A stretch of DNA of 64,000 bases from assembly GCF_904066215.1 (NCBI RefSeq), contig NZ_LR880474.1, positions 1,922,001-1,986,000 of the forward strand. The letters run 5' to 3'. Source of the stretch: Microbacterium sp. Nx66 (GTDB lineage: Bacteria > Actinomycetota > Actinomycetes > Actinomycetales > Microbacteriaceae). Position numbers and translations under genes: made by a program. Below are positions 25,380 to 36,246 of this stretch, in pieces (the stretch's first letter is position 1; each line of letters begins with the position of its first letter). The notes below the pieces were generated by a model. That model searched no databases. It was not told where the DNA came from and was given only the letters and a program-made list of their open reading frames with translations.

Positions 25380-26501
25380 ATGCCCGAGACGACCATCCCC
25401 ACCGCTTCGACGACGCGGGCGACCCCCTCCCCCCGCTCCGCCGTATGGGGTCGCGCGCTCACCGTCTTCGCCTGGCTGTCGTTCCTCAGCGAGACGATCA
25501 TCATCGGCACCGGCGGTGCGGTGCGTCTGACGGGCTCCGGCCTCGGCTGCACCGAGTGGCCGCTGTGCACACCCGAGTCGCTCGTCCCGATCGTCGAGGT
25601 GCAGGGCATCCACGGGATGATCGAGTTCGGCAACCGGCTGATGACCGGCGTCGTCGGGATCATCGCGATCGCCGTCGTCCTGCTCGTCCTGCACACCATC
25701 AGCGGCCGCCGGGCGCTCATCAACGCCCTGTGGTTCGCTGTCGGCGGTCTCGTCGGGGCGGCGGTCGCCTTCGCCCTGGTCTCGCTCACCGACTTCCCGG
25801 CGTTCCCCGTCGCCTCCGCCGTGCTCCTGATCGCGGTGATCGCGGCCGCGGTCCACTCGGTCCGCACGACGCCCGCCCGGCGGGACCTCGTCCTCCTCGC
25901 CTGGCTCGTGCTGATCGGCGTCGTCGCGCAGGCCTTGGTCGGCGGCATCACCGTGCTCACGGGCCTGAACCCCTTCATCGTCGGGTTCCACTACACGTCG
26001 TCGCTCCTGCTCGTCTGCATCACCGCCGCGTTCCTCGTGCGGCTGGCGACTCCGGAAGGACCGCGCGAACGGGCCGTCCCCACCTGGTTCGCGATCGTGA
26101 CGCACATCACCGGCCTCGCCCTGGCCGTGACCATCCTGTTCGGCGTGCTGACGACCGGATCGGGCCCGCACTCCGGCGACGCCGACGTGCTGCGCCGCGG
26201 CTTCGACGCCACGGTCCTCGCCCACGTCCACTCCTGGCCGGGTTACATCCTCGCCGCGCTCGTGCTCTTCCTGACGGTGGCGGCCTGGGTCCTTCGTCTC
26301 GAGCCCCGCCGGTGGCTGCTCGTGCTCGTCATCGCGATCCTCGTGCAGGTCGCCGTCGGCGTCTGGCAGGCGCGAGAAGGGCTTCCGCCCGTGCTCGTGG
26401 GCATCCACATGGTCCTGGCATCGCTCTCCGCCGCGACTTACACCGTCGTCGTGCTGCACCTCAAGCGCACCGCGTCCGTCGTACCCGCCCCTGCCGACTG
26501 A
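25380..26501 (+). CDS. ctaA: Heme A synthase (COX15/CtaA)
   Basis: A 373-residue membrane protein with about eight helices in two repeated halves. Family motifs include the GTGGAVRLTGSGLGCTEWPLC segment with a cysteine pair (split here as GGAVRLTGSGLGCTEWP and the following LC), HGMIEFGNRL with a heme-ligand histidine, and in the second half FHYTSSLLLV and HVHSWPG. It oxidises heme O to heme A for cytochrome aa3 oxidase. GGAGG lies six bases before the ATG. The heme O synthase gene is nearby on the other strand. Confidence 0.93.
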   Translation: MPETTIPTASTTRATPSPRSAVWGRALTVFAWLSFLSETIIIGTGGAVRLTGSGLGCTEWPLCTPESLVPIVEVQGIHGMIEFGNRLMTGVVGIIAIAVVLLVLHTISGRRALINALWFAVGGLVGAAVAFALVSLTDFPAFPVASAVLLIAVIAAAVHSVRTTPARRDLVLLAWLVLIGVVAQALVGGITVLTGLNPFIVGFHYTSSLLLVCITAAFLVRLATPEGPRERAVPTWFAIVTHITGLALAVTILFGVLTTGSGPHSGDADVLRRGFDATVLAHVHSWPGYILAALVLFLTVAAWVLRLEPRRWLLVLVIAILVQVAVGVWQAREGLPPVLVGIHMVLASLSAATYTVVVLHLKRTASVVPAPAD

Positions 26502-26569
26502 CCTGCCGCACAGACGATCCATAGCGCGCGCACCGGGCGCTCATCACCGCATCGACCATCGTGGTCGAC

Positions 26570-27049
26570 ATGAACAAGACACTCACCCGCAGCGCCGGGT
26601 TCTGGCTCCTCATCGTCGTCTCCCTCGCCGCGGTCGGAGTCGGCGGCTGGATGATCGCCGGACAGGTCGGCACGATGACCACGACCCTGATGGACGGCAC
26701 CGCCACCGGTGTCGAGGTGTACGTCGGTCAGTCGCTCGTCGTCGTCGGCGCCGTCGTCCTCGGCGCGGGCCTGGTGGGCCTGCTCCTGTCGCTCGGCCTC
26801 GTCGCCGCGCGCACGCTGGTCGCCACCCCCGTCACCGCCGCGCCGATCGTCGAGCAGGAGGCGTCGATCATCCAGGACGAGACGGCCGAGACGGTCTCAG
26901 ACCCGCGCGAGGAGCCCGCTCTCCCGACCGCCGCCGCAGAGTTCGCAGAGCCGCAGGTCGAGCCGGCGTCCGCGGAGCCCCAGGCCGACGAGGGTCAGAA
27001 GGGCAGCAGCGGGTCGATCGCCACGGCGACGAACAGCAGCGTCAGGTAA
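26570..27049 (+). CDS. Two-helix membrane protein with acidic tail, unknown function
   Basis: A 159-residue protein with two hydrophobic helices (about residues 9-29 and 48-74) and a long acidic, alanine/proline/glutamate-rich cytoplasmic tail. I do not recognise the family. The ATG at 26570 is preferred over a GTG nine bases upstream because the first residues [11 protein letters not shown] read as a normal N-terminus. It follows ctaA on the same strand, and its last 55 bases overlap the end of ctaB on the opposite strand, so the far C-terminus is weakly constrained. Confidence 0.6.
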   Translation: MNKTLTRSAGFWLLIVVSLAAVGVGGWMIAGQVGTMTTTLMDGTATGVEVYVGQSLVVVGAVVLGAGLVGLLLSLGLVAARTLVATPVTAAPIVEQEASIIQDETAETVSDPREEPALPTAAAEFAEPQVEPASAEPQADEGQKGSSGSIATATNSSVR

Positions 27050-27900
27050 GTGATCGAGGCGTGGAAGACCCGCATCGGCCGCGCCTCGGTCCCCCGCACC
27101 GCCTGGTTGTACAGGCGGTGCGATTCGTAGATGAACCAGCCGCCGAACACCAGGGCGGAGACGGTGTAGACGAGGCCCATGCCGGCGATCGGCACGAGCA
27201 GCAGCGAGCAGGCGACCGTGGCCCACGCGTACAGGATGACCTGCAGGCCGACCTGCGACGCGTTACGGGTGACGCCGAGCATGGGCACGTCGACGTCGTC
27301 GTAGTCGTCCTTGTACTTCATCGACAGCGGCCAGTAGTGCGGCGGCGTCCAGAGGAAGACGAGCAGGAACAGGATGAAGGCGGGCCAGTCGAGCGATCCG
27401 GTGACGGCGGACCAGCCGATAAGGACCGGGAAGCAGCCCGCGATGCCGCCCCAGATGATGTTCTGCTCGGTACGGCGCTTGAGGATCATCGTGTAGATCA
27501 CGACGTAGAAGAAGATCGCGGAGGCCGACAGGACCGCCGTGAGCCAGTTCGTGGTGAACCAGAGCCACACGGTCGACACGATCGCGAGCGTCCACGAGAA
27601 GATCAGGGCACCGCGCGGGCTGACCTCGCCGGTCACGAGCGGGCGGTTCTCCGTACGGTGCATGTGCGCGTCGATGTCGCGATCGAGGTACATGTTGAAC
27701 GCGCCGGCGGAACCGGCGCTCATGGACCCGCCGATGACGGTCGCGAGGACCAGCCAGAGATCGGGCAGCCCACCCTGCGCGAGGAACATGACCGGAACGG
27801 TCGAGACGAGGAGGAGTTCGAGGACTCGGGGCTTCGTCAGAGTGACGTAGGCGCTCACCGTGCGACCGATGGACGACTTCCGTACGGTCTGATCAGACAT
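26995..27900 (-). CDS. ctaB: Heme O synthase (protoheme IX farnesyltransferase)
   Basis: A 301-residue UbiA-family membrane prenyltransferase with about eight helices. The first Asp-rich motif is [12 protein letters not shown] (about residues 74-85) and the second is [13 protein letters not shown] (about 190-202), both binding the farnesyl diphosphate through magnesium. It attaches the farnesyl group to heme B, and CtaA then makes heme A. It is divergent from the pentose phosphate operon, a neighbourhood conserved in actinobacteria. The ATG at 27900 is the first plausible start before the membrane domain. Confidence 0.93.
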   Translation of the reverse strand: MSDQTVRKSSIGRTVSAYVTLTKPRVLELLLVSTVPVMFLAQGGLPDLWLVLATVIGGSMSAGSAGAFNMYLDRDIDAHMHRTENRPLVTGEVSPRGALIFSWTLAIVSTVWLWFTTNWLTAVLSASAIFFYVVIYTMILKRRTEQNIIWGGIAGCFPVLIGWSAVTGSLDWPAFILFLLVFLWTPPHYWPLSMKYKDDYDDVDVPMLGVTRNASQVGLQVILYAWATVACSLLLVPIAGMGLVYTVSALVFGGWFIYESHRLYNQAVRGTEARPMRVFHASITYLTLLFVAVAIDPLLPF

Positions 27901-28073
27901 CGTCGAGATCTCGATCGCCTCCTCCGCGCGCGTTACCGGACAACCTCTCCAGTGTATGACACGCCGTGACGCCTTCCGCGCCTTCCGGCCCCCGGCCGCC
28001 GGGACCGTCACCGCTATGCTGAGAGCACTCGCGCGCCCGGTGCTGCGCACAAACCCGCCCGTCCCCGGACGAT

Positions 28074-28111
28074 GCGGGATGCGCCAGGGAAGTTGCGGAT
28101 GCGCCAGGGAA
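28074..28111 (+). repeat. Short tandem repeat upstream of tkt
   Basis: GCGGGATGCGCCAGGGAA (28074-28091) is followed after three bases by GCGGATGCGCCAGGGAA (28095-28111), which differs by a single G. The pair lies 32-69 bases before the tkt start, inside the 242-base gap to ctaB. It could be a repeated protein-binding site or a replication slip; nothing decides between them. Confidence 0.6.
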
Positions 28112-28142
28112 TACCGGCGCCCTCGAAACTGTCGGAAAGGGC

Positions 28143-30245
28143 ATGAACGTGTCGGAATTGCAGTGGGACGAGATCGATCGACGCGCGGTGGACACCGCCC
28201 GGATCCTGGCGGCCGATGCGGTCGAAAAGGTCGGCAACGGTCATCCCGGCACGGCGATGAGTCTGGCCCCCGCCGCCTATCTGCTGTACCAGCGTGTGCT
28301 GCGGCATGACCCGACCGACACCGACTGGCTCGGCCGCGACCGCTTCATCCTCTCGGTCGGCCACTCGTCGCTGACGCAGTATGTGCAGCTCTACCTCGGT
28401 GGGTTCGGCCTCGAGCTCGACGACCTCAAGGCGCTCCGCACGTGGGGTTCGAAGACGCCCGGCCATCCCGAGTACGGCCACACCAAGGGCGTCGAGATCA
28501 CCACGGGTCCGCTGGGCCAGGGCCTCGCCTCCGCGGTGGGCTTCGCCTACGCCGCCCGCTACGAGCGCGGCCTCTTCGACCCGGAGGCCGCGGCGGGCGC
28601 GAGCCCGTTCGACCACTTCGTCTACGTGATCGCAGGCGACGGCGACCTGCAGGAGGGCGTCACCAGCGAGGCCTCCTCGCTCGCCGGTCACCAGCAGCTC
28701 GGCAACCTCATCGCGATCTACGACTCCAACCAGATCTCGATCGAGGACGACACCAACGTCGCCTTCACCGAGGACGTGGCCGCCCGCTACGAGGCCTACG
28801 GCTGGCACGTGCAGACCGTGGACTGGAAGAAGACCGGCGAATACGTCGAGGACGTCGCCGAGCTCCACGCCGCGATCGAGGCCGCCAAGGGCGAGACCGA
28901 CAAGCCGTCGCTCATCATCCTCAAGACCATCATCGGCTGGCCGGCACCCGGCAAGCAGAACAGCGGCAAGATCCACGGCTCGGCGCTCGGCGCCGACGAG
29001 CTCGCCGCCACCAAGAAGGTCCTCGGGTTCGACCCGGAGCAGACCTTCGTCGTCGCGGACGACGTGCTGGAGCGCACCCGCGGCCTCGCGGAGCGCGCCG
29101 CCGAGGCCCGCGCCGCCTGGCAGGAGTCGTTCGACGCCTGGGCCGCCGCCAACCCCGAGCGCAAGGCCCTGCTGGACCGCGTCGAGGCGCACGAGCTCCC
29201 CGCCGACATCGCGGAGGCCCTCCCGGTCTTCGAGGCCGGCAAGGACGTCTCCACCCGCGCCGCGTCCGGCCAGGTCATCAACGCGCTGGCCGCGCAGCTC
29301 CCCGAGCTCTGGGGCGGCTCCGCCGACCTCGCCGAGTCGAACCTCACCACGATCAAGGACGCGCCGTCGTTCATCCCCGCCGAGTGGTCGACGCACGAGT
29401 GGTCGGGCACCCCCTACGGCCGGGTGCTGCACTTCGGCATCCGTGAGCACGCGATGGGGGCGATCGTCAACGGCATCGTGCTGCACGGCCCGACGCGCGC
29501 CTTCGGCGGCACCTTCCTCATCTTCAGCGACTACATGCGCCCGTCCGTGCGCCTGGCCGCGCTGATGAACGTGCCGAGCATCTTCGTCTGGACGCACGAC
29601 TCGGTCGCCCTCGGCGAGGACGGTCCGACGCACCAGCCGATCGAGCAGCTCGCGACGCTGCGCGCCATCCCGAACCTGGCCGTCGTCCGTCCGGCGGACG
29701 CCAACGAGACCGCCGCCGTGTGGCTCGAGATCCTCCGGCGCCACGAGGGACCGGCCGGCATCGCGCTGACCCGCCAGAACATCCCGGTGTTCCCGCGCGG
29801 CGAGGGCGAGGCCTCTGGCGACACGTTCGCCTCCGCCGCCCAGGCCGTCAAGGGCGCCTATGTGCTCGCCGAGGCGCCCGGCGGCACGCCGGACGTCATC
29901 ATCGTGGCCACCGGCTCCGAGGTGCAGCTCGCGGTGAACGCCCGCGAGGTGCTGGCCGGCGAAGGCGTGAACGTCCGCGTCGTCTCCGCCCCGTCGCTGG
30001 AGTGGTTCGCGGAGCAGGATGACGCCTACCGCGAGAGCGTGCTGCCGTCGTCCGTCACCGCACGCGTGTCGGTCGAGGCCGGTTCCGTGCTCACCTGGCG
30101 CGGCATCGTCGGCGACCGCGGTCGCTCGGTCGGCATCGACCACTTCGGCGCCTCCGCCGACTACAAGACCCTCTTCGAGAAGTTCGGCATCACCACCGAG
30201 GCCGTCGTCGCGGCCGCCCGCGAGACCATCAAGGAGAACGCATGA
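28143..30245 (+). CDS. tkt: Transketolase
   Basis: A 700-residue thiamine-diphosphate enzyme that moves two-carbon units between sugar phosphates. Visible motifs are [12 protein letters not shown] near the N-terminus, the cofactor motif GDGDLQEG through to [11 protein letters not shown] (about 163-200), and in the middle domain GIREHAMG and [12 protein letters not shown]. It opens the pentose phosphate operon tkt-tal-pgi-zwf-opcA-pgl. GGAAAGGG precedes the ATG. A GTG six bases further in is an alternative start. Confidence 0.97.
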   Translation: MNVSELQWDEIDRRAVDTARILAADAVEKVGNGHPGTAMSLAPAAYLLYQRVLRHDPTDTDWLGRDRFILSVGHSSLTQYVQLYLGGFGLELDDLKALRTWGSKTPGHPEYGHTKGVEITTGPLGQGLASAVGFAYAARYERGLFDPEAAAGASPFDHFVYVIAGDGDLQEGVTSEASSLAGHQQLGNLIAIYDSNQISIEDDTNVAFTEDVAARYEAYGWHVQTVDWKKTGEYVEDVAELHAAIEAAKGETDKPSLIILKTIIGWPAPGKQNSGKIHGSALGADELAATKKVLGFDPEQTFVVADDVLERTRGLAERAAEARAAWQESFDAWAAANPERKALLDRVEAHELPADIAEALPVFEAGKDVSTRAASGQVINALAAQLPELWGGSADLAESNLTTIKDAPSFIPAEWSTHEWSGTPYGRVLHFGIREHAMGAIVNGIVLHGPTRAFGGTFLIFSDYMRPSVRLAALMNVPSIFVWTHDSVALGEDGPTHQPIEQLATLRAIPNLAVVRPADANETAAVWLEILRRHEGPAGIALTRQNIPVFPRGEGEASGDTFASAAQAVKGAYVLAEAPGGTPDVIIVATGSEVQLAVNAREVLAGEGVNVRVVSAPSLEWFAEQDDAYRESVLPSSVTARVSVEAGSVLTWRGIVGDRGRSVGIDHFGASADYKTLFEKFGITTEAVVAAARETIKENA

Positions 30246-31354
30246 GCACCCCCACCGCCCAGCTCGCCGCCGCCGGCGTCAGCATCTGGCTCGACGACCT
30301 CTCGCGCACCCGCATCTCCTCCGGCAACCTCGCCGAGCTGATCGCGTCGCGCAACGTCGTGGGCGTCACCACGAACCCGACCATCTTCGCGAACGCGATC
30401 ACGGACAAGAACGACACGTCCTACGACGCGCAGGTCACCGAGCTCGCCGCGTCCGGAGCCTCCGCCGAGGACGCCGTGTTCGCCGCGACGACCCAGGACG
30501 TCCGTGCCGCGCTCGACGTCTTCCGCCCGGTGTGGGAGGAGTCCGGCCACGTCGACGGTCGCGTCTCGATCGAGGTCTCCCCCGACCTCGCCCACGACAC
30601 CGACGGCACCGTGGCGCAGGCCAAGGAGCTGTGGAAGACCGTCGACCGCCCCAACCTCCTGGTCAAGATCCCGGCCACGAAGGCGGGGCTCCCCGCGATC
30701 ACCGAGGCGATCGCGAACGGCATCAGCGTCAATGTCACGCTCATCTTCAGCCTGGAGCGCTACGCCGAGGTCATCGACGCCTACCTGACGGGACTGGAGC
30801 GCGCGCACAGCGGTGACTTCGACCTGTCCAGCATCCATTCGGTCGCCTCGTTCTTCGTCTCGCGCGTCGACACCGAGACGGACAAGCGTCTGTCGGCGAT
30901 CGGCTCCCCCGAGGCGGAGGCGCTCAAGAGCAAGGCCGGTCTCGCGAACGCGCGCCTCGCCTACGAGCTGTTCGAGCAGAAGTTCGCCGAGAAGCGCGCA
31001 CAGGACCTCCTCGCGCTCGGTGCGAACCTCCAGCGTCCACTGTGGGCCTCGACCGGCGTCAAGGACCCGAACCTCCCCGACACGCTGTACGTGACCGAAC
31101 TGGTCGCAGACGGCGTCGTCAACACGATGCCGGAGAAGACCCTCGAGGCGACGTTCGACCACGCCGTCGTCACGGGAGATACCATCACCGGCGGCTACGA
31201 GGAGGCCCGCGAGGTCTTCGCCGGGCTCGCCGAGGTGGGCGTCGACTTCGACGCCGTCACCGAGGTGCTCGAGGAGGAGGGGGTCGCGAAGTTCATCGAC
31301 TCCTGGCACGATCTGCTCGCGCAGGTCACCGAGGCTCTGGAGGCACAGCGATGA
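30242..31354 (+). CDS. tal: Transaldolase
   Basis: A 370-residue class I aldolase of the long actinobacterial transaldolase type. The Schiff-base lysine lies in [11 protein letters not shown] (about residue 142), and [11 protein letters not shown] and the earlier GVTTNPTIF are typical. It transfers dihydroxyacetone units between pentose phosphate and glycolytic sugars. The ATG overlaps the tkt stop (ATGA), giving tight coupling; the pgi gene follows the same way. Confidence 0.96.
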   Translation: MSTPTAQLAAAGVSIWLDDLSRTRISSGNLAELIASRNVVGVTTNPTIFANAITDKNDTSYDAQVTELAASGASAEDAVFAATTQDVRAALDVFRPVWEESGHVDGRVSIEVSPDLAHDTDGTVAQAKELWKTVDRPNLLVKIPATKAGLPAITEAIANGISVNVTLIFSLERYAEVIDAYLTGLERAHSGDFDLSSIHSVASFFVSRVDTETDKRLSAIGSPEAEALKSKAGLANARLAYELFEQKFAEKRAQDLLALGANLQRPLWASTGVKDPNLPDTLYVTELVADGVVNTMPEKTLEATFDHAVVTGDTITGGYEEAREVFAGLAEVGVDFDAVTEVLEEEGVAKFIDSWHDLLAQVTEALEAQR

Positions 31355-32958
31355 CCTTCGCCATCCACGCATCGGGCGCGGCGCGCGTCGCCATCGAGGA
31401 GACCGTGCCGGCCCTGGTCCACGACCTCGTCGCCTCCCGCATCACCGGTGGCGACGCCACGCTCTGGGGCCCGGCCGCCGAGGCCGAGGCGTCGGTCCGC
31501 CTCGGCTGGGTCGAGGCCGTCTCGGTCTCCCGCCCGCTCGTCGCCGAGATCGTCGCGCTGCGCGAGGAGCTCGCGTCGAAGGGCGTCACCCGCGTGGTCC
31601 TCGCCGGGATGGGCGGCTCCTCGCTCGCCCCCGAGGTCATCGCGCAGACCTCCGGCGTCCCGCTCACCATCCTCGACTCCACCGCCCCGGGTCAGGTGCT
31701 CGCCGCCCTCGACGAGGGTCTCGCCGAGACGGTCCTCGTCGTGTCGTCGAAGTCGGGCTCCACGGTCGAGACCGACTCGCAGCGCCGGACCTTCGAGGCC
31801 GCCTTCCGCGACCTCGGCATCGATCCCACCGAGCGGATCGTCGTGGTCACGGACCCCGGCTCCCCGCTCGACACCTCGGCACGCGAGGCCGGCTACCGGG
31901 TCTTCAACGCCGACCCGAACGTGGGGGGCCGCTACTCGGCGCTGACCGCCTTCGGTCTCGTCCCCTCGGGACTCGCCGGCGTCGACATCGACGAGCTCCT
32001 GGACGAGGCCGAGGCCTCGCTGCTCGAGGTGGCCGTGGACTCCGCCGACAACCCCGCACTCCGTCTCGGAGCCGCGATCGCCGCCACGAGCCCCCGCCGC
32101 GACAAGCTGGGTCTGATCACCGACGGCACGCACATCAAGGGGCTGCCGGACTGGATCGAGCAGCTGATCGCCGAGTCCACGGGCAAGGAGGGCACGGGCA
32201 TCCTCCCGGTCGTCCTGCTCCCGGTCTCGCCGGAGCTGGACCCGGTCCCCGCCGACCTCCAGATCGTGCGTCTCGTCGACGACGCCAACGAGTTCCACCT
32301 GCACGAACGGCACGAGGGCGAGATCCTCGTCAGCGGCACGCTCGGCGCGCAGTTCATCGTCTGGGAGTACGCCACGGCGATCGCCGGGCACCTCCTCGGG
32401 ATCAACCCGTTCGACCAGCCCGACGTCGAGTCCGCCAAGGTCGCCGCCCGAGGTCTGCTCGACGCGCGCCCGGAGCCGACGGCTCCCGCGTTCGTCGAGA
32501 ACGGTGTCGAGGTCCGGGTCTCCGACCCCGCCCTCGCCGCGTCGGGAACCGTCGAAGGCGTGCTGGACGCTCTCTGGGCGCAGCTCCCCGCCGACGGCTA
32601 CGTGTCCATCCAGGCGTACGTCAACCGCCTCGAGGTGCCGCAGCTCCAGGGTCTGCGCGAACTCGTCGCCGCCGACTCGGGGCGCCCGACCACGTTCGGC
32701 TGGGGACCGCGCTTCCTGCACTCCACGGGCCAGTACCACAAGGGCGGCCCCGCCCAGGGCGTGTTCCTGCAGATCCTGGAGCGCACGGACGTGGATCTCG
32801 AGATCCCCGACCGCCCGTTCACGTTCGGGCAGCTCATCCAGGCGCAGGCGGCCGGCGACGCGGGTGTGCTCGCGGAGCACGGACGGCCCGTCGTCTCGCT
32901 GACGATCACCGAGTCCTCGGACGACGTGCTCGCCCTCTTCGAAGCCGCACAGAAGTAA
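31351..32958 (+). CDS. pgi: Glucose-6-phosphate isomerase
   Basis: A 535-residue phosphosugar isomerase interconverting glucose 6-phosphate and fructose 6-phosphate. The SIS-type phosphate-binding segment [12 protein letters not shown] (about residues 131-142), [14 protein letters not shown], and the late [19 protein letters not shown] with catalytic residues are visible. This is the bacterial-type PGI seen fused or adjacent to tal in several actinobacteria. Here it is a separate gene whose ATG overlaps the tal stop. It links the pentose cycle back to glucose 6-phosphate for Zwf. Confidence 0.93.
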   Translation: MTFAIHASGAARVAIEETVPALVHDLVASRITGGDATLWGPAAEAEASVRLGWVEAVSVSRPLVAEIVALREELASKGVTRVVLAGMGGSSLAPEVIAQTSGVPLTILDSTAPGQVLAALDEGLAETVLVVSSKSGSTVETDSQRRTFEAAFRDLGIDPTERIVVVTDPGSPLDTSAREAGYRVFNADPNVGGRYSALTAFGLVPSGLAGVDIDELLDEAEASLLEVAVDSADNPALRLGAAIAATSPRRDKLGLITDGTHIKGLPDWIEQLIAESTGKEGTGILPVVLLPVSPELDPVPADLQIVRLVDDANEFHLHERHEGEILVSGTLGAQFIVWEYATAIAGHLLGINPFDQPDVESAKVAARGLLDARPEPTAPAFVENGVEVRVSDPALAASGTVEGVLDALWAQLPADGYVSIQAYVNRLEVPQLQGLRELVAADSGRPTTFGWGPRFLHSTGQYHKGGPAQGVFLQILERTDVDLEIPDRPFTFGQLIQAQAAGDAGVLAEHGRPVVSLTITESSDDVLALFEAAQK

Positions 32959-32978
32959 TCGCAGGAGAGCCCCCACCG

Positions 32979-34529
32979 ATGTCTGTACCCATCTCGCGCG
33001 GGCACAACCCGCTGCGCGACCCCGACGATCGTCGTCTCAACAGGATCGCAGGGCCCAGCGCCCTCGTGATCTTCGGCGTGACCGGTGATCTGTCCCGCAA
33101 GAAGCTCATGCCGGCGGTCTACGATCTCGCGAACCGAGGGCTGCTGCCGCCCGGCTTCGCGCTCGTGGGCTTCGCCCGCCGCGACTGGGAGGACCAGGAC
33201 TTCGCCCAGGTCGTCTACGACGCGGTGAAGCAGCATGCCCGCACGCCGTTCCGCGAGGAGACCTGGACGCAGCTGCTCCAGGGCATCCGGTTCGTCTCCG
33301 GCGAGTTCGACAACCCTGACTCCTTCCGCAAGCTGCGGGAGACCGTCGAGAAGCTCGACGTGGAGCGCGGGACCATGGGCAACCATGCCTACTACCTCTC
33401 GATCCCGCCGAAGGACTTCCCGCTCGTCGCGAAGCAGCTCAAGGACTCGGGCCTCGTGGGCGAGGACGCGGACGACGACGAGCGCTGGCGGCGCGTCGTC
33501 ATCGAGAAGCCGTTCGGGCACGACCTCGAATCGGCCCGCGCTCTCAACGCCGCCCTCGAGGTCGCGTTCCCTGCGGACTCGATCTTCCGCATCGACCACT
33601 ACCTCGGCAAGGAGACGGTGCAGAACATCCTCGCGCTGCGCTTCGCCAACGAGCTGTACGAGCCGATCTGGAACCGCAACTACGTCGACCACGTGCAGAT
33701 CACGATGGCCGAGGACATCGGCGTCGGCGGTCGCGCGGGGTACTACGACGGGATCGGCGCCGCACGCGACGTCATCCAGAACCACCTGCTCCAGCTCCTC
33801 GCGCTCACGGCGATGGAGGAGCCCATCAGCCTCTCCGCCGAGCATCTGCGAGCAGAGAAGGAGAAGGTCCTCGCGGCGGTGCACGTGCCGGAGGATCTGT
33901 CCCTCGCCACCGCGCGCGGGCAGTACGCCGGCGGCTGGCAGGGCGGTGAGAAGGTCACCGGCTTCCTCGACGAGGACGGGATGGACCCCGAGTCGACGAC
34001 CGAGACCTACGCGGCGATCAAGCTGGAGATCGACACCCGGCGCTGGGCCGGCGTGCCGTTCTATCTGCGGACGGGCAAGCGCCTGGGCCGACGCGTGACC
34101 GAGATCGCGGTGGTGTTCAACCGCGCACCGCAGCACCTGTTCGGCCGCGGCAACGCCTCGGAGCTCGGTCAGAATGCGCTCGTGATCCGCGTGCAGCCCG
34201 ACGAAGGCGTCACGATCCGCTTCGGCTCGAAGGTGCCGGGCAACGGGACGAACGTCCGCGACGTGACGATGGACTTCGGCTACGGCCACGCGTTCACGGA
34301 GGCGAGCCCGGAGGCGTACGAGCGTCTGATCCTCGACGTCCTCCTGGGCGACCCGCCGCTCTTCCCGCGGCACGAGGAGGTCGAGCTCTCCTGGAAGATC
34401 CTCGACCCGGTGGAGAAGTACTGGGCCGCCCAGGGCGGCCCGGTAGAGCAGTACGCGCCCGGCTCGTGGGGACCGGCCTCGGCCGACGACCTGCTGGCCC
34501 GCGACGGACGAGTCTGGAGACGCCCGTGA
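32979..34529 (+). CDS. zwf: Glucose-6-phosphate 1-dehydrogenase
   Basis: A 516-residue NADP-dependent dehydrogenase, first step of the oxidative pentose phosphate pathway. It has the coenzyme motif FGVTGDLSRKKLMPA (about residues 31-45), the active-site signature RIDHYLGKE (about 203-211), and EKPFGHD. GCAGGAGAG lies upstream of the ATG at normal spacing. Its stop overlaps the GTG of opcA, whose product is needed for full activity in actinobacteria. Confidence 0.97.
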   Translation: MSVPISRGHNPLRDPDDRRLNRIAGPSALVIFGVTGDLSRKKLMPAVYDLANRGLLPPGFALVGFARRDWEDQDFAQVVYDAVKQHARTPFREETWTQLLQGIRFVSGEFDNPDSFRKLRETVEKLDVERGTMGNHAYYLSIPPKDFPLVAKQLKDSGLVGEDADDDERWRRVVIEKPFGHDLESARALNAALEVAFPADSIFRIDHYLGKETVQNILALRFANELYEPIWNRNYVDHVQITMAEDIGVGGRAGYYDGIGAARDVIQNHLLQLLALTAMEEPISLSAEHLRAEKEKVLAAVHVPEDLSLATARGQYAGGWQGGEKVTGFLDEDGMDPESTTETYAAIKLEIDTRRWAGVPFYLRTGKRLGRRVTEIAVVFNRAPQHLFGRGNASELGQNALVIRVQPDEGVTIRFGSKVPGNGTNVRDVTMDFGYGHAFTEASPEAYERLILDVLLGDPPLFPRHEEVELSWKILDPVEKYWAAQGGPVEQYAPGSWGPASADDLLARDGRVWRRP

Positions 34530-35461
34530 TCATCGACCTTCCCGACACGACCGTCAGCCAGGTCGCGAAGCAGCTCGTCAAGGTGCGCGAGGAGGGCGGC
34601 GCCGTCGCCCTCGGCCGCGTCCTCACCCTCGTCATCTCGGCCCGCAAGGGGGTCGCTGAGGCCGCCATCGATGCCGCGAACGATGCGTCGCGCGAGCACC
34701 CGATGCGCGTGATCGTGCTGACCACCGGCGACGGCGAGTCCCGACTGGACGCGCAGATCCGTGTGGGCGGCGACGCCGGTGCGAGCGAGGTCGTCGTGCT
34801 GCATGCGCACGGCGACGCCGCGAGCAACGAGGAGAGCCTCCTCACCGGTCTGCTCCTCCCCGACGCGCCGGTGGTGGCATGGTGGCCGGATGAGGCTCCC
34901 ACCGCTCCGGCGACGTCGCCTCTCGGCCGGATCGCCCAGCGCCGGATCACCGACGCCGCGACGTCCCCCGACGTCCGCGACCGGCTCGCGCTCCTCGGGC
35001 GCACGCATGCCCCGGGCGACACCGACCTGGCCTGGACGCGCCTGACGCACTGGCGTGAGCAGCTGGCCGCGGTGCTGGACCAGCCGCCGTACGAGACCAT
35101 CACCGCCGTCGAGGTCCGCGGGGCGAGCGCCTCGCCGTCCACGGCGCTGCTCGCCGCCTGGCTGCAGATGGCACTCGACGTCCCGGTCCGGTGGTCGTAC
35201 GAGGACCCGGAGCACTGGCAGGAGGGTATCAAGTCGGTGCGCCTCACGCGCGAGTCCGGCGACATCCTGCTCGAGCGGCCGTCGCCGGGTGTGGCCGTGC
35301 TCACCCAGCCCGACCAGCCCGATCACGACCTCCACCTGCCGCGGCGCACGCTGCGCGAGTGCCTTGCCGAGGAGCTGCGCCGGCTCGACCCCGACGTCCT
35401 GTACGGTCGAGTGATCACGGAGGGCTGGGAGAAACTCGGTCCGCCCGAGACAGGAGAGTGA
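34526..35461 (+). CDS. opcA: OpcA, glucose-6-phosphate dehydrogenase assembly protein
   Basis: A 311-residue OpcA. Recognisable parts are VTLVISARKGVAEAA-like N-terminal strands and LLLPDAPVVAWWPDEAP (about residues 111-127), strongly conserved in the family. OpcA binds Zwf and promotes its assembly or redox control. GTG overlaps the zwf stop (GTGA), so both proteins are translated together. The gene ends five bases before the pgl start. Confidence 0.94.
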   Translation: MIIDLPDTTVSQVAKQLVKVREEGGAVALGRVLTLVISARKGVAEAAIDAANDASREHPMRVIVLTTGDGESRLDAQIRVGGDAGASEVVVLHAHGDAASNEESLLTGLLLPDAPVVAWWPDEAPTAPATSPLGRIAQRRITDAATSPDVRDRLALLGRTHAPGDTDLAWTRLTHWREQLAAVLDQPPYETITAVEVRGASASPSTALLAAWLQMALDVPVRWSYEDPEHWQEGIKSVRLTRESGDILLERPSPGVAVLTQPDQPDHDLHLPRRTLRECLAEELRRLDPDVLYGRVITEGWEKLGPPETGE

Positions 35462-35466
35462 CCTCG

Positions 35467-36246
35467 ATGCCGGGATCGTCCGCAGAGAAGCGGGTCGTGG
35501 TCGAATCCACCCCGACCACCCTCGCCCTCCGGGTCGCCGATCGCTTCCTCACCCGCGTCCGCGCGCGCACGCGGAACGGCCGGCTGGCTCACATCGCCCT
35601 GACGGGCGGGTCGATGGGCGGCGCCGTGCTGCGCGCTGTACGGGAAAATCCGCGAGCCGCCGAGATCGACTGGTCCCTCGTCCACTTCTGGTGGGGCGAC
35701 GAGCGGTACGTCCCTCGGGACGACGCGGACCGGAACGCGCTCCAGTCCCGAGAGGCGCTGCTCGACCACATCGACGTCCCGGCGGAGAACGTGCACGAGG
35801 TCGCCGGCTCCGACAGCGGACTCGACCTCGATCAAGCCGCCGCCGCGTATGCCGCCGAGCTCGCCCGTTTCGGCACCGAGGAGCACCCGTGGCCGTCGTT
35901 CGCGGTGTGCTTCCTCGGAGTCGGTCCCGACGGTCACATCGCCTCGCTCTTCCCGGACCGCGAGGAGGTCACCGTGACCGACGCCGCTGCGCTCCCGGTG
36001 CGGGACTCCCCCAAGCCTCCGCCCGAGCGGGTGACCCTCACCCGCCCTGTGCTGAATGCCTCCAAGCGCGTGTGGCTGGTCCTGACCGGTGCCGACAAGG
36101 CCTCCGCGCTGGGCCTCGCTCTCGCCGGCGCCAGTTACACGAGCGTTCCGGCAGCCGGGGCGAAGGGGCGCAAGCGGACGGTGTTCTTCGTCGACGAGGC
36201 GGCGGCATCCGAAGTCTCGCCCGACCTCATCGACCAGGCCTACTGA
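35467..36246 (+). CDS. pgl: 6-phosphogluconolactonase
   Basis: A 259-residue Pgl of the NagB-like fold. It shows IALTGGSMG (about residues 38-46), WGDERYVPRDDADRN (about 76-90), and FLGVGPDGHIASLFP (about 154-168), which hold the catalytic and phosphate-binding residues. It hydrolyses the lactone made by Zwf. The ATG at 35467 has AGGAGA nine bases upstream; a GTG at 35458 is less well placed. It is the last gene of the operon, and its stop overlaps the convergent DMT transporter gene by seven bases. Confidence 0.95.
   Translation: MPGSSAEKRVVVESTPTTLALRVADRFLTRVRARTRNGRLAHIALTGGSMGGAVLRAVRENPRAAEIDWSLVHFWWGDERYVPRDDADRNALQSREALLDHIDVPAENVHEVAGSDSGLDLDQAAAAYAAELARFGTEEHPWPSFAVCFLGVGPDGHIASLFPDREEVTVTDAAALPVRDSPKPPPERVTLTRPVLNASKRVWLVLTGADKASALGLALAGASYTSVPAAGAKGRKRTVFFVDEAAASEVSPDLIDQAY

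Noticed and set aside
28014..30143. A 709-codon minus-strand frame antisense to tkt
   Set aside because: Transketolase on the plus strand is unmistakable; the antisense frame has only shadow composition.
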